DNA from: Streptomyces xanthophaeus
GTDB taxonomy: Bacteria > Actinomycetota > Actinomycetes > Streptomycetales > Streptomycetaceae
Reading direction: 5' to 3'
NCBI RefSeq assembly: GCF_030440515.1
Contig: NZ_CP076543.1
Coordinates: forward strand, 4,183,501-4,247,500
DNA length: 64,000 nt
The position numbers were made by a program, and so were the translations under genes. The notes under the pieces are model-generated. The model did no database searches, was not told where the DNA came from, and worked only from the letters and a program-made list of their open reading frames with translations. The first letter of the stretch is position 1. Each line of letters begins with the position of its first letter. Below are positions 8,500 through 16,497 of this stretch, piece by piece.

Positions 8500-9960
8500 A
8501 TGACCAAGGTGCACGAGGACAGCCCCGTACTGCCGACGCAGCAGGACGAGGTCGCCGCAGCCGGCAGTGAGCTCATCGGCGGCCCGCTCGGCCGCTACGC
8601 CCGGCTCGGCGGGCACTGGCTGGGGCCGGTCCGGGTCGTGGCGCTGATCGCCATCGGCATGTTCGCGCTGGGCATGGTCCAGAAGCTGCCCTGCTACGAC
8701 TGGGCGTGGTTCCGGGGGGCGGGCTCGCAGTACACCCACGCCTGCTACTCCGACATCCCGCACCTGTACGCGGTACGCGGCTTCGCCGACAACCTGACGC
8801 CCTACTTCGACCGGCTCCCCGGCGACATGGAGTACCTGGAGTACCCGGTGCTCACCGGGCTCTTCATGGAGATCGCCTCCTGGCTCACCCCCAGCAGCGG
8901 CTCCATGCAGCACCGCGAACAGATGTACTGGATGGTGAACGCGGGCATGCTGATGGCCTGCGCGGCCGTCATCGCCGTGTGCGTCGCCCGCACCCACCGC
9001 CGCCGCCCCTGGGACGCCCTGCTCTTCGCCCTGGCGCCCGCCTTCGCCCTGACGGCGACGATCAACTGGGACCTGCTGGCCATCGCCCTGACCGCCGCAG
9101 CGATGCTCATGTGGTCCCGCGGCCGGACGGTCCTCTTCGGCATCCTCATCGGCCTGGCCACCGCGGCCAAGCTCTACCCCGTACTGCTGCTCGGGGCGCT
9201 GTTCGTGCTCTGCTGGCGGGCCGGGAAGTGGCGCGCCTTCGGCGCCGCCGCACTCGGCGCGGCCGGGTCCTGGCTCGTGGTCAACCTGCCGGTCATGCTC
9301 TTCGCGTGGGACGGCTGGAAGAAGTTCTACACCTTCAGCCAGGAACGGCCCATCGACTACGGCTCGGTGTGGCTGCTGATCTCCCAGCGCTCGGGCAACC
9401 CGCTGGACGGCGCCAACACGTACGCGACCGGGCTGACGCTCCTGCTCTGCGGGGCCGTCGGACTGCTCACCCTGACCGCCCCGCGCCGGCCCCGCTTCGC
9501 CCAGCTGGCCTTCCTCGTCGTCGCCGCCTTCATCCTGTGCAACAAGGTCTATTCGCCGCAGTACGTGCTGTGGCTCATCCCGCTCGCCGCGCTGGCCCGG
9601 CCGCGCTGGCGGGACTTCCTGATCTGGCAGGCCGGGGAGGTCGTCTACTTCCTCGGGATCTGGTTCTACCTCGCCTACACGGCCAGCGCCGACAAGCACC
9701 AGGGCCTGCCCGTGGAGGGCTACCAGCTGGCGATCACCGCCCACCTGCTGACCACCCTGTACCTGTGCGCGGTCATCGTCCGGGACATCCTGATGCCCGA
9801 GCGGGACGTCGTACGGCGGGACGGCTCGGACGACCCCTCCGGTGGCGTCCTGGACGGCGTGGAGGACGTGTTCGTGCTGTCGGACGCGGCGAGGGCGCCG
9901 CAGTACGCGACGCCCTCGGATGGACAGCGGGTCGCCTGGGGCGCGAGCTCCCAGGACTGA
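8500..9960 (+). CDS. GT87-type membrane glycosyltransferase (DUF2029)
   Basis: 486 residues with about ten hydrophobic segments and an acidic cytoplasmic C-terminal tail. The first extracytoplasmic loop after TM1 has conserved acidic and aromatic residues (CYSDIPHLYAVRG, then EYLEYPVLTGLF), typical of the GT87/DUF2029 C-superfamily polyprenol-sugar mannosyltransferases of actinobacteria. It likely transfers a sugar from a polyprenyl phosphate to an envelope glycan outside the membrane; acceptor unknown. The ATG at 8500 has AGGATG close upstream. It lies between the PBP gene and, convergently, the alanine-racemase-like gene, all envelope related. Confidence 0.82.
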   Translation: MTKVHEDSPVLPTQQDEVAAAGSELIGGPLGRYARLGGHWLGPVRVVALIAIGMFALGMVQKLPCYDWAWFRGAGSQYTHACYSDIPHLYAVRGFADNLTPYFDRLPGDMEYLEYPVLTGLFMEIASWLTPSSGSMQHREQMYWMVNAGMLMACAAVIAVCVARTHRRRPWDALLFALAPAFALTATINWDLLAIALTAAAMLMWSRGRTVLFGILIGLATAAKLYPVLLLGALFVLCWRAGKWRAFGAAALGAAGSWLVVNLPVMLFAWDGWKKFYTFSQERPIDYGSVWLLISQRSGNPLDGANTYATGLTLLLCGAVGLLTLTAPRRPRFAQLAFLVVAAFILCNKVYSPQYVLWLIPLAALARPRWRDFLIWQAGEVVYFLGIWFYLAYTASADKHQGLPVEGYQLAITAHLLTTLYLCAVIVRDILMPERDVVRRDGSDDPSGGVLDGVEDVFVLSDAARAPQYATPSDGQRVAWGASSQD

Positions 9961-9970
9961 CCGGTCGGAC

Positions 9971-11002
9971 TCAGGCGTCGAGCACCCGGTCGAACTGCGT
10001 AGTGGTGTGGCGCAGGTGCGCCACCAGCTCGTCGCCGACCTTCGGCTCGGTCGCGTCCGAGGGCACGAACAGGATCGACACCTGCATGTGCGGCGGCTCC
10101 GCGAACCAGCGCTGCTTGCCCGCCCACACGAAGGGCGAAAGGTTCCGGTTGACCGTGGCCAGGCCGGCCCGGGCGACGCCCTTGGCGCGCGGCATCACAC
10201 CGTGGAGCGCCTTGGGGGCCTCCAGGCCCACCCCGTGAGAGGTACCGCCGGCGACCACGACCAGCCAGCCGTCGGAAGCGGCCTTCTGCTGCCGGTAGCC
10301 GAACCGGTCGCCCTTGGCCACGCGCGTGACGTCGAGGACCGCGCCGCGGTACTCGGTGGCCTCGTGGTCGCCCAGCCACAGCCGGGTGCCGATACGGGCC
10401 CGGAAGCGGGTCTGCGGGAACTGCTGCTGCAGCCGTGCGAGCTCCGTGGCCCGCAGGTGGCTGACGAACATGGTGTGCAGCGGCAGCCGGGCCGCGCGCA
10501 GCCGGTCCATCCAGCCGATGACCTCCTCGACGGCGTCCGAGCCGTCCGGGCGGTCCAGGGGCAGGTGCAGGGCGAAGCCCTCCAGCCGGACGTCCTCGAT
10601 GGCGGCGTGCAGCTGGCCGAGGTCCTGCTCGGAGATGCCGTGGCGGCGCATCGAGCTCATGCACTCGATCACCACCCGGGCCCCCACCAGACCGCGCACC
10701 CCGTCCAGTGAAGCGACCGAACGGATGACCCGGTCGGGCAGCGGCACCGGGTCCTCGCCCCGCCGGAACGGGGTGAGGACGAGCAGGTCGCCGCCGAACC
10801 AGTCCTTGATGCTGGCGGCCTCGTACGTCGTTCCCACGGCCAGGATGTCGGCGCCCATACGGGTCGCCTCCTCGCAGAGCCGCTCGTGGCCGAAGCCGTA
10901 GCCGTTGCCCTTGCAGACCGGGATCAGACCGGGGAACTGGTCCTGGATCTGCTTCTGGTGCGCACGCCAGCGCGCGGTGTCGACGTAGAGCGTGAGCGCC
11001 AT
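9971..11002 (-). CDS. Alanine racemase-like PLP protein
   Basis: 343 residues with the alanine racemase N-terminal barrel: PVCKGNGYGFG near residues 28-38 carries the lysine expected to hold PLP, matching VVKADAYGHG of true racemases. A C-terminal beta domain is present but lacks an obvious match to the catalytic tyrosine segment, so whether it racemises alanine is open. It lies 71 bases downstream of femX on the same strand, suggesting a joint role in supplying or modifying wall amino acids. The ATG at 11002 was chosen because homology begins there; the open frame extends 45 codons more. Confidence 0.75.
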   Translation of the reverse strand: MALTLYVDTARWRAHQKQIQDQFPGLIPVCKGNGYGFGHERLCEEATRMGADILAVGTTYEAASIKDWFGGDLLVLTPFRRGEDPVPLPDRVIRSVASLDGVRGLVGARVVIECMSSMRRHGISEQDLGQLHAAIEDVRLEGFALHLPLDRPDGSDAVEEVIGWMDRLRAARLPLHTMFVSHLRATELARLQQQFPQTRFRARIGTRLWLGDHEATEYRGAVLDVTRVAKGDRFGYRQQKAASDGWLVVVAGGTSHGVGLEAPKALHGVMPRAKGVARAGLATVNRNLSPFVWAGKQRWFAEPPHMQVSILFVPSDATEPKVGDELVAHLRHTTTQFDRVLDA

Positions 11003-11073
11003 GCCCGTCCGGAACCTCTCCTGAGAAGCTGCGTGGTGCAGCGGTGCGGTGTGTGCGTGTGGGGCGGGGCCGG

Positions 11074-12192
11074 TCAGCGGCGCGACATGTAGATGTCGAG
11101 GGCCTTGTGCAGCACCTTGTTGAGCGGGAAGTCCCACTCGCCGACGTACTCCACGGCCTCGCCGCCGGTACCGACCTTGAACTGGATCAGACCGAACAAG
11201 TGATCGTTCTCGTCCAGGGTGTCAGAGATGCCGCGCAGGTCGTAGACGCTTGCGCCGAGCGCGTACGAGTCGCGCAGCATGCGCCACTGCATCGCGTTCG
11301 AGGGGCGGACCTCGCGCTTGTGGTTGGCGGAGGCGCCGTACGAGTACCAGACGTGCTGGCCGACGGTGAGCATCGTGGCGGCGGCCAGCGGCTCTCCCTC
11401 GTGCGTGGCGATGTAGAGGCGCATCCGGTTGGGGTCCTCGGAGTTGAGGGCCGTCCACTGGCGCTGGAAGTAGCTGAGCGGACGCGGGCGGAACTTGTCG
11501 CGCTCGGCCGTGATCTCGTACAGGTGCTGCCAGGTCGGCAGGTCGTCGTAGCCGCCCTGGACGACCTCGACGCCGGCCTTCTCGGCCTTCTTGATGTTGC
11601 GGCGCCACAGCTGGTTGAAGCCCTTGAGGACGTCGTCCAGCGAGCGGTTGGCCAGCGGTACCTGGAACACGTAGCGCGGCTGGACGTCGCCGAAGCCGGC
11701 GCCGCCGTCCTCGGCCTGCTGCCAGCCCATGCGGCGCAGCTTGTCCGACACCTCGAAGGCGCGGGGCTCGATGACCGAGGCCTCCACGTCGCGCAGGCGC
11801 TTCACGTTCGGGTCCTGGATGCCGGCCTTGATGGCGGTCGAGTTCCAGCGGCGGATGACGACGGGCGGGCCCATCTTCACCGTGAAGGCGCCCTGCTGCT
11901 TGAGGTGGGCCAGCATCGGCTGGAGCCATTCCTCCAGATTCGGGGCATACCAGTTGATGACCGGGCCCTCGGGCAGGTACGCGAGGTACCGCTTCACCTT
12001 GGGCAGCTGCCGGTACAACACAAGGGCCGCTCCGACGAGTTCGTCGGACTCGTTGAACCATCCGAGGTTCTCGGAACGCCACTCGTTCTTCACGTCGGCC
12101 CACGCCGGGACCTGGCAGTGGCTAGCCGAGGGCAGGCTCTGGAGGTATCCCAGATGCTGCTCTCGGCTGATGGTCCTCAGGGACAGGCTCAT
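11074..12192 (-). CDS. femX: FemX-type lipid II:glycine glycyltransferase
   Basis: A non-ribosomal peptidyltransferase that uses aminoacyl-tRNA to branch the lipid II stem peptide; in Streptomyces FemX adds the first Gly to the LL-diaminopimelate side chain. 372 residues, two GNAT-like domains. Visible family features are an N-terminal QVPAWADVK segment, YLPEGPVINWYAP, a basic LWRRNIKKAEKAGV stretch and the C-terminal DLRGISDTLDENDHLFGLIQFK block, well conserved among Fem proteins. A GGAGGAGA ribosome binding site precedes the ATG. The neighbour downstream is an alanine racemase-like protein and upstream is a small membrane protein. FemAB paralogs would be the alternative. Confidence 0.87.
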   Translation of the reverse strand: MSLSLRTISREQHLGYLQSLPSASHCQVPAWADVKNEWRSENLGWFNESDELVGAALVLYRQLPKVKRYLAYLPEGPVINWYAPNLEEWLQPMLAHLKQQGAFTVKMGPPVVIRRWNSTAIKAGIQDPNVKRLRDVEASVIEPRAFEVSDKLRRMGWQQAEDGGAGFGDVQPRYVFQVPLANRSLDDVLKGFNQLWRRNIKKAEKAGVEVVQGGYDDLPTWQHLYEITAERDKFRPRPLSYFQRQWTALNSEDPNRMRLYIATHEGEPLAAATMLTVGQHVWYSYGASANHKREVRPSNAMQWRMLRDSYALGASVYDLRGISDTLDENDHLFGLIQFKVGTGGEAVEYVGEWDFPLNKVLHKALDIYMSRR

Positions 12193-12334
12193 GCGGGGCG
12201 TCTCCTCCGGCGGCTTCGCTGGCTATGGCGCGAAGCCTACTGCGACAGGGGCGCCACCCTTCTGGGGGACGGGCCGGGGGCCCGGGCCGGTCCGTGGCCG
12301 GCGCCCTGCCGCGGAGGTGCCCCGCTCGGCCCGG

Positions 12335-12637
12335 TCAGCCCCCGAAGAGGCCGCCGTGGAACATGCCGAGGTAGAAGCCGATGGCAGACGCGCCAAGGCC
12401 GATGATCAGCGCGAAGCGCTCGCGTGTCGTGACGGAGACGAACTGTCCGTACGCGCCGGTCAGGATTCCGATCAGCCCGGCCCACGAGCTGATGAAGTGC
12501 AGGTTGTGGAAGAAGGCCGTGACGAACGCCACGGCGCCGAGGGTCAGAGTGACCGCCATCAGGGTGTCCTGCAGCGGGTGGGGCTTGCCGTCGGTGGAGA
12601 GCAGGGAGATCTGAGGGGGCCGCATTGCCTGTGCCAT
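12335..12637 (-). CDS. Small three- or four-helix membrane protein
   Basis: 100 residues; an N-terminal soluble stretch of about 25 residues precedes hydrophobic segments near 28-45, 50-66 and 74-95 with a glycine-rich C-terminus. I do not recognise a named family. The ATG at 12637 has a strong AGGAGGTG nine bases upstream, which rules out the longer open frame. It sits 142 bases upstream of femX on the same strand and is divergent from rpsF, so a link to envelope assembly is possible but only by context. Confidence 0.72.
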   Translation of the reverse strand: MAQAMRPPQISLLSTDGKPHPLQDTLMAVTLTLGAVAFVTAFFHNLHFISSWAGLIGILTGAYGQFVSVTTRERFALIIGLGASAIGFYLGMFHGGLFGG

Positions 12638-12754
12638 CGGAAGGGCACCTCCTGGCTGAAGCTGGCGGTGCTGCGGGCTGCCTCCGGCAGGGGGCCGGGG
12701 GCATAGCACCGAGCACACCCGATGGATACAGATTGTGGCCCTCTCCCGGCGGAT

Positions 12755-12888
12755 TTCAACCGGAAGGACGCGAGCAGGTAGTCTGTACAGCTGCGCGGTG
12801 TCTGCTCTGCGGACGCCGTGCTCACGCATCACGACCCTCCTGCCACGGAACGACCGTGGCCGCTGAGTCCAAAGGAGGTGGGTTCCAC
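12755..12888 (+). promoter_or_regulatory. Promoter and leader of the rpsF operon
   Basis: TTCAAC (12755-12760) and TAGTCT (12779-12784) are 18 bases apart and form a plausible vegetative promoter. The transcript leader of about 100 bases has a small CCACGG/CCGTGG hairpin (12843-12859) and a strong AAAGGAGGTG site (12871-12880). Leaders of rpsF are often bound by the S6:S18 complex; whether this hairpin is that motif is unproven. Confidence 0.5.
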
Positions 12889-13179
12889 ATGCGTCACTAC
12901 GAAGTGATGGTCATCCTCGACCCCGATCTCGAGGAGCGCGCTGTCTCCCCGCTGATCGAGAACTTCCTCTCCGTCGTCCGTGAGGGCAACGGAAAGGTCG
13001 AGAAGGTCGACACCTGGGGCCGTCGTCGTCTCGCTTACGAGATCAAGAAGAAGCCCGAGGGCATCTACTCGGTCATCGACCTTCAGGCCGAGCCTGCGGT
13101 CGTCAAGGAGCTTGACCGACAGATGAACCTGAACGAGTCGGTTCTCCGGACCAAGGTCCTTCGCCCCGAGACCCACTGA
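12889..13179 (+). CDS. rpsF: 30S ribosomal protein S6
   Basis: 96 residues, full length for S6. [16 protein letters not shown] at the start and the [19 protein letters not shown] segment are diagnostic. S6 binds 16S rRNA as a heterodimer with S18. The start is set by the strong AAAGGAGGTG nine bases upstream. First gene of the rpsF-ssb-rpsR-rplI operon, an arrangement conserved across bacteria. Confidence 0.98.
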   Translation: MRHYEVMVILDPDLEERAVSPLIENFLSVVREGNGKVEKVDTWGRRRLAYEIKKKPEGIYSVIDLQAEPAVVKELDRQMNLNESVLRTKVLRPETH

Positions 13180-13251
13180 ACTTCGGTTCAGCGGTAATCG
13201 GGATCGAGTAGCACAGCAGCCCAGCAGCAATCCCCGCCGAGAGGTTCATCC

Positions 13252-13848
13252 ATGGCAGGCGAGACCGTCATCACGGTCGTCGGCAATCTCGTCGACGACC
13301 CCGAGCTGCGCTTCACCCCCTCGGGTGCGGCGGTCGCGAAGTTCCGTGTCGCGTCCACCCCCCGCACCTTCGACCGTCAGACCAATGAGTGGAAGGACGG
13401 CGAGAGCCTGTTCCTGACCTGCTCGGTGTGGCGGCAGGCGGCGGAGAACGTCGCCGAGTCCCTCCAGCGAGGCATGCGCGTCATCGTGCAGGGCCGGCTG
13501 AGGCAGCGGTCGTACGAGGACCGTGAGGGTGTCAAGCGCACGGTCTACGAGCTGGACGTCGAGGAAGTCGGCCCCAGCCTGAAGAACGCCACGGCCAAGG
13601 TCGCCAAGACCACCGGTCGCGGTGGCCAGGGTGGATACGGCGGCGGCGGTCAGCAGCAGGGCGGCGGCGGTGGCAACTGGGGCGGAGCCCCCGGTGGCCA
13701 GCCGCAGCAGGGCGGCGGAGCTCCCTCCGACGACCCGTGGGCGTCCAGCGCGCCGGCCGGTGGCCAGCAGCAGGGCGGCGGCGGGGGCGGTTGGGGCGGA
13801 AGCTCCGGCGGCTCCGGCGGTGGCTACTCGGACGAGCCTCCCTTCTAG
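13252..13848 (+). CDS. ssb: Single-stranded DNA-binding protein
   Basis: 198 residues. An OB-fold (about 1-110) begins [27 protein letters not shown] and includes the [18 protein letters not shown] core. A long Gly/Gln-rich disordered linker with repeated [10 protein letters not shown] units follows, and the protein ends in the acidic tip YSDEPPF that recruits replication and repair partners. Position between rpsF and rpsR and the full acidic tip identify the main replicative SSB (SsbA) rather than the shorter sporulation paralog SsbB. A GAGAGG ribosome binding site precedes the ATG. Confidence 0.97.
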   Translation: MAGETVITVVGNLVDDPELRFTPSGAAVAKFRVASTPRTFDRQTNEWKDGESLFLTCSVWRQAAENVAESLQRGMRVIVQGRLRQRSYEDREGVKRTVYELDVEEVGPSLKNATAKVAKTTGRGGQGGYGGGGQQQGGGGGNWGGAPGGQPQQGGGAPSDDPWASSAPAGGQQQGGGGGGWGGSSGGSGGGYSDEPPF

Positions 13849-13891
13849 GGCAGCTCGCATCCCCACTTCTTGATCACACAGGAGAGACACA

Positions 13892-14128
13892 ATGGCGAAG
13901 CCGCCTGTGCGCAAGCCTAAGAAGAAGGTCTGCGCATTCTGCAAGGACAAGACCGCGTACGTGGACTACAAGGACACGAACATGCTGCGGAAGTTCATTT
14001 CCGACCGCGGCAAGATCCGTGCCCGCCGCGTTACCGGCAACTGCACGCAGCACCAGCGTGACGTCGCCACGGCCGTCAAGAACAGCCGTGAGATGGCGCT
14101 GCTGCCCTACACGTCCACCGCGCGATAA
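13892..14128 (+). CDS. rpsR: 30S ribosomal protein S18
   Basis: 78 residues, full length. The N-terminal basic segment is followed by CAFC and later TGNCTQHQ, so this is the zinc-binding (C+) form with cysteines retained; Streptomyces also carry zinc-independent paralogs elsewhere. It partners S6 on the small subunit platform. AGGAGAG lies upstream of the ATG. Third gene of the operon, 18 bases before rplI. Confidence 0.97.
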   Translation: MAKPPVRKPKKKVCAFCKDKTAYVDYKDTNMLRKFISDRGKIRARRVTGNCTQHQRDVATAVKNSREMALLPYTSTAR

Positions 14129-14146
14129 GGAAAGGGTGACCGACTA

Positions 14147-14593
14147 ATGAAGATCATCCTGACCCACGAGGTTTCTGGCCTCGGTGCCGCCGGCGATGTC
14201 GTCGACGTCAAGGACGGCTACGCTCGCAACTACCTGGTCCCGCGTGGTTTCGCGATCCGCTGGACCAAGGGCGGCGAGAAGGACGTGGCGCAGATCCGCC
14301 GCGCCCGCAAGATCCACGAGATCGCGACCATCGAGCAGGCCAACGAGGTCAAGGCCAAGCTCGAGGGTGTCAAGGTCCGTCTGGCCACCCGCGCGGGTGA
14401 CGCCGGTCGTCTCTTCGGTTCCGTGACCCCGGCCGACATCGCCACGGCGATCGAGTCCTCGGGCGGCCCGAAGGTCGACAAGCGCCGCGTGGAGCTCGGC
14501 TCCCCGATCAAGACCCTCGGTTCGTACCAGGTCTCCGTGCGTCTGCACGCCGACGTGGCCGCGAACGTGGGCATCGAGGTCGTCGCCGCCTAA
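14147..14593 (+). CDS. rplI: 50S ribosomal protein L9
   Basis: 148 residues, the family length. The N-terminal domain [17 protein letters not shown]...[13 protein letters not shown] is diagnostic; a long connecting helix (about 45-75) leads to the C-terminal rRNA-binding domain. AAAGGGTGA precedes the ATG. Last gene of the operon, closed by a strong hairpin. Confidence 0.97.
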   Translation: MKIILTHEVSGLGAAGDVVDVKDGYARNYLVPRGFAIRWTKGGEKDVAQIRRARKIHEIATIEQANEVKAKLEGVKVRLATRAGDAGRLFGSVTPADIATAIESSGGPKVDKRRVELGSPIKTLGSYQVSVRLHADVAANVGIEVVAA

Positions 14594-14603
14594 GGGCTGC
14601 GCT

Positions 14604-14638
14604 CGAAGGGCCGCACCCCACCGGGGTGCGGCCCTTCG
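14604..14638 (+). terminator. Terminator of the rpsF-ssb-rpsR-rplI operon
   Basis: Exact 16-base arms (14604-14619, 14623-14638) with a three-base loop, 11 bases past the rplI stop, followed by a short run rich in T and G. Confidence 0.88.
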
Positions 14639-14653
14639 TCGTTGTCGGGCGGT

Positions 14654-14667
14654 GTTCCACGTGAAAC
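14654..14667. promoter_or_regulatory. parS: parS site 3 (one mismatch)
   Basis: GTTCCACGTGAAAC, one base different from the consensus. It lies between convergent rplI and the MATE gene, 34 bp from parS site 4. The mismatch may lower ParB affinity. Confidence 0.75.
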
Positions 14668-14687
14668 ATCCGGCGTCGGCCCGCCGT

Positions 14688-14701
14688 GTTTCACGTGAAA
14701 C
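14688..14701. promoter_or_regulatory. parS: parS site 4
   Basis: Exact GTTTCACGTGAAAC in the convergent gap between rplI and the MATE gene. Confidence 0.92.
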
Positions 14702-14722
14702 ATGGCAGAGGCCGGCTGCCCG

Positions 14723-16063
14723 CTACGAGCGGGTGGCTCCCGCGATCAGCCACCGGCCCGAGCCGGCGCGTAGCTGCAAAGTGATCATCCGGACCACCAT
14801 CATCAGCGTCATGGCCCACCAGAGCGCCGTGAGGCCGCCGCCGAGGATCGGCACGAGCAGTGCGGCCGGGGCGAAGGCGGCCAGCGTCAGGAGCATGGCC
14901 CGGGCCAGGTAGCGGCCGTCGCCGGCGCCCATCAGCACCCCGTCGAGCACGAAGACGATGCCGGAGACGGGCTGGGAGAGGGCCACGACCAGCAGGGCCG
15001 GCAGCAGGGCCGCCTCGACGGCCGGATCGCTGGTGAACAGCGGGATGAACACCGGGCGGGCCAGGACGACCAGCAGGCCGAGTACGACGCCCGAGGCGAT
15101 CCCCCACTGCACCATGCGGCGGCACACGGCCCTGGCGCCGTCGGTGTCGCCCGCGCCCAAGTAGCGGCCGATGATCGCCTGTCCGGCGATCGCTAGGGCG
15201 TCCAGGGCGAAGGCGAGCAGGCTCCACAGGGAGAGCAGGATCTGGTGGGCGGCGATGTCGGCGTCGCCGAGCCGGGCGGCCACGGCGGTGGCGATCATCA
15301 GGATCGCGCGCAGCGACAGGGTGCGGACCAGCAGCGGAGCGCCCGCCTGGGCGCAGGCCCGGATGCCCGCGGGGTCGGGGCGCAGCGTGGCGCCGTGGCG
15401 CCGGGCTCCGCGGACGACCACGACGAGGTAGGCGGCGGCCATGGCGCACTGGGCGATGACCGTGCCCCAGGCGGAGCCCGCGATGCCGAGCCCCGCACCG
15501 TAGACCAGGGCGACGTTCAGGCCGGCGTTGAGGGCGAAGCCGCCGATGGCGACGTAGAGCGGCGTACGGGTGTCCTGGAGGCCGCGGATGACCCCGGTGG
15601 CGGCCAGGACCATGAGCATGGCCGGGATGCCGAGGGCGGAGATCCTCAGATAGGTGATCGCGTACGGGGCGACGGTGTCGGAGGCCCCGAAGAGCGAGAC
15701 CAGTGAAGGTGTCGCGGGAAGCACCACGGCGACGACGGCCGCGCCCAGCAGAAGGGCGAGCCAGATGCCGTCGATCCCCTGCCGGATGGCTGCCTGGAGG
15801 TCTCCTGCGCCGACGCGGCGGGAGACGGCCGCGGTGGTGGCGTAGGCGAGGAAGACGAAGACGCTCACAGCGGTGGTGAGCACCGCGGCGGCGATGCCGA
15901 GGCCGGCCAGCTGAGGGGTTCCGAGGTGCCCCACGATGGCGCTGTCGGCCATCACGAAGAGGGGCTCGGCGACGAGTGCGCCGAAGGCAGGGAGAGCGAG
16001 TGCGAAGATCTCTCGGTCGTGCCGTCCCGGCCCTGCCTTGGGTGCTGCGAGAGCCTGTGTCAT
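14723..16063 (-). CDS. MATE family (DinF-like) exporter
   Basis: 446 residues with twelve predicted membrane segments. Two MatE halves are visible: the first begins ALPAFGALVAEPLFVMADSAIVGHLG, the second repeats the fold near residue 240 (PLLVRTLSLRAIL). DinF-type MATE proteins export drugs or small metabolites using Na+ or H+ gradients; the substrate here is unknown. The ATG lies six bases downstream of a TAGATT -10 box with no Shine-Dalgarno, so the mRNA is probably leaderless. Divergent from dnaB across a region with DnaA boxes. Confidence 0.88.
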   Translation of the reverse strand: MTQALAAPKAGPGRHDREIFALALPAFGALVAEPLFVMADSAIVGHLGTPQLAGLGIAAAVLTTAVSVFVFLAYATTAAVSRRVGAGDLQAAIRQGIDGIWLALLLGAAVVAVVLPATPSLVSLFGASDTVAPYAITYLRISALGIPAMLMVLAATGVIRGLQDTRTPLYVAIGGFALNAGLNVALVYGAGLGIAGSAWGTVIAQCAMAAAYLVVVVRGARRHGATLRPDPAGIRACAQAGAPLLVRTLSLRAILMIATAVAARLGDADIAAHQILLSLWSLLAFALDALAIAGQAIIGRYLGAGDTDGARAVCRRMVQWGIASGVVLGLLVVLARPVFIPLFTSDPAVEAALLPALLVVALSQPVSGIVFVLDGVLMGAGDGRYLARAMLLTLAAFAPAALLVPILGGGLTALWWAMTLMMVVRMITLQLRAGSGRWLIAGATRS

Positions 16064-16069
16064 GCGCTC

Positions 16070-16099
16070 AATCTAATCTTCCACAGGTAATGGATGCAA
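16070..16099 (-). promoter_or_regulatory. Promoter of the MATE gene
   Basis: On the minus strand TTGCAT (complement of 16094-16099) and TAGATT (complement of 16070-16075) are 18 bases apart; the ATG follows six bases after the -10 box. A DnaA-box-like TCTTCCACA (16077-16085) lies in the spacer. Confidence 0.5.
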
Positions 16100-16251
16100 G
16101 GGCCTTTGGATCCTTACTGACGCGCTGACCTGAGCGTTCCTCGCACCTCGTTTGAGGCGATCTTGAGACAGTGTCAAAGAATTTTCTCCACCGCTGCCTC
16201 TGGAAGAGGAAACCCCAGGTCAGGTGGGGTAACTGGGTGGCGCGGGTGATT

Positions 16252-16351
16252 TTGTCCACAGCGTCGTCCCCCGGTCCGTACACAGCTTCCGGCGAGTTAC
16301 CCACAGCATTGGTGCCGTCATCCACATGTCATCCACACAGCCTGTGGATAA
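16252..16351. promoter_or_regulatory. Cluster of five DnaA boxes upstream of dnaB
   Basis: The gap 16064-16497 holds no gene I can support. Within 100 bases there are TTGTCCACA (16252-16260), TTACCCACA (16297-16305), TCATCCACA (16318-16326), TCATCCACA (16329-16337) and, inverted, TTATCCACA (16343-16351). TTGTCCACA is the preferred Streptomyces DnaA box; the others differ by one or two bases. The density is far above what the GC-rich surroundings offer. Function as a DnaA-responsive dnaB control region or a DnaA-titrating site is inferred. Confidence 0.7.
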
Positions 16352-16497
16352 CAAGATTGGCTGACGCCGCTCTCGGGCCTACCGTGGTTCGTTGCCCGAC
16401 TCGCCGACGGCGGATTCGGGTGCCCCAAATGTCAGAGCCGTGTCGTAGAAAGAGTGACACGGCGAGGTCCGCGTTGCGGACGGGAGGAGGCGGCCCG

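Noticed and set aside
16077..16085. TCTTCCACA as a sixth DnaA box
   Set aside because: It differs from the consensus at two or three bases and is isolated from the main cluster; mentioned only under the MATE promoter.
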